From positions 1 through 6,205 of the forward strand of contig NZ_JBQCYD010000076.1 in NCBI RefSeq assembly GCF_052088025.1: a stretch of DNA of 6,205 nucleotides, in the 5' to 3' direction. The DNA comes from Anaeromonas sp052088025. GTDB lineage: Bacteria; Bacillota; Clostridia; Tissierellales; SIT17. Shown piece after piece: positions 6,151 through 6,205 of this stretch; position 1 is the first letter of the stretch, and each line of letters starts with the position of its first letter. A program made the translations under genes and the position numbers. The notes beneath the pieces were generated by a model. It was given only the letters and a program-made list of their open reading frames with translations. It did no database searches and was not told the origin of the DNA.

Positions 6151-6205
6151 GGTTCTGTTGCAAAGTAAAAAATATAGCTAACCACTAATTTATCATGTCA
6201 GTGTT
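6151..6205 (-). mobile_element. IS431/IS257-type element, outer end only
   Basis: GGTTCTGTTGCAAAGT (6151-6166) is the terminal inverted repeat of the staphylococcal IS6-family element IS431/IS257, and the following bases to the window end agree with its known end as I remember it. In that element this is the end downstream of the transposase gene, so the transposase would be on the minus strand with its stop just beyond the window. No transposase codons are included here. IS6 elements duplicate 8 bp of target. The candidate on this side is GACTTTCT (6143-6150), but the other copy lies outside. Such elements move by replicative cointegration and often flank resistance or accessory genes in SCCmec. 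Confidence 0.88.

Noticed and set aside
5996..6181. Plus-strand open frame of 61 codons running into the IS end
   Set aside because: It overlaps the end of the second glycosyltransferase out of frame and continues into the IS terminal repeat. No SD or protein motif supports it.

Overview
The window is strongly AT-rich low-GC Firmicute DNA and is most likely staphylococcal. The clearest sign is at the right edge: positions 6151-6205 match, from memory, the outer end of IS431/IS257 (IS6 family), an element typical of staphylococcal chromosome cassettes and plasmids. Codon use and the purine-rich Shine-Dalgarno (SD) sites fit. The species cannot be fixed from the sequence, and a coagulase-negative staphylococcus or a mobile cassette is as likely as S. 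aureus.

Layout: (1) 1-886 has no intact gene. Reading the minus strand gives fragments of what look like two decayed, translationally coupled genes (about 818-455 and 458-69), the second ending in a hydrophobic segment. (2) 905-1429 (+) encodes a small soluble YdcF/DUF218-family protein. A 10-bp inverted repeat lies just upstream of it. (3) 1430-1609 is a control region with four tandem 7-bp repeats, a plausible sigma-A promoter and a very strong ribosome binding site. (4) 1610-6129 (+) is a compact three-gene operon: a GT-A glycosyltransferase resembling the wall teichoic acid (WTA) glycosyltransferases TarP/TarS, a 675-residue TagF/TarL-like CDP-polyol glycerophosphotransferase with an unusual N-terminal half, and a second GT-A glycosyltransferase with a C-terminal beta-rich region. 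(5) An IS431-type end begins 21 bases after the last stop codon.

The three operon genes look like a module for an accessory glycopolymer, either a teichoic acid or a teichoic-acid-like capsule. The middle protein would transfer polyol-phosphate units from a CDP-activated donor, and the two flanking enzymes would add sugars to the backbone or build them into it. No precursor-synthesis gene (TarI/TarJ/TagD-like), linkage-unit gene or ABC exporter is present. The module therefore either depends on the host's WTA pathway or is one end of a larger cluster cut off by the window or by the IS. The most unusual points are the third gene, which seems to start at an AUU codon behind a perfect SD, and the divergent N-terminal domain of the polymerase.
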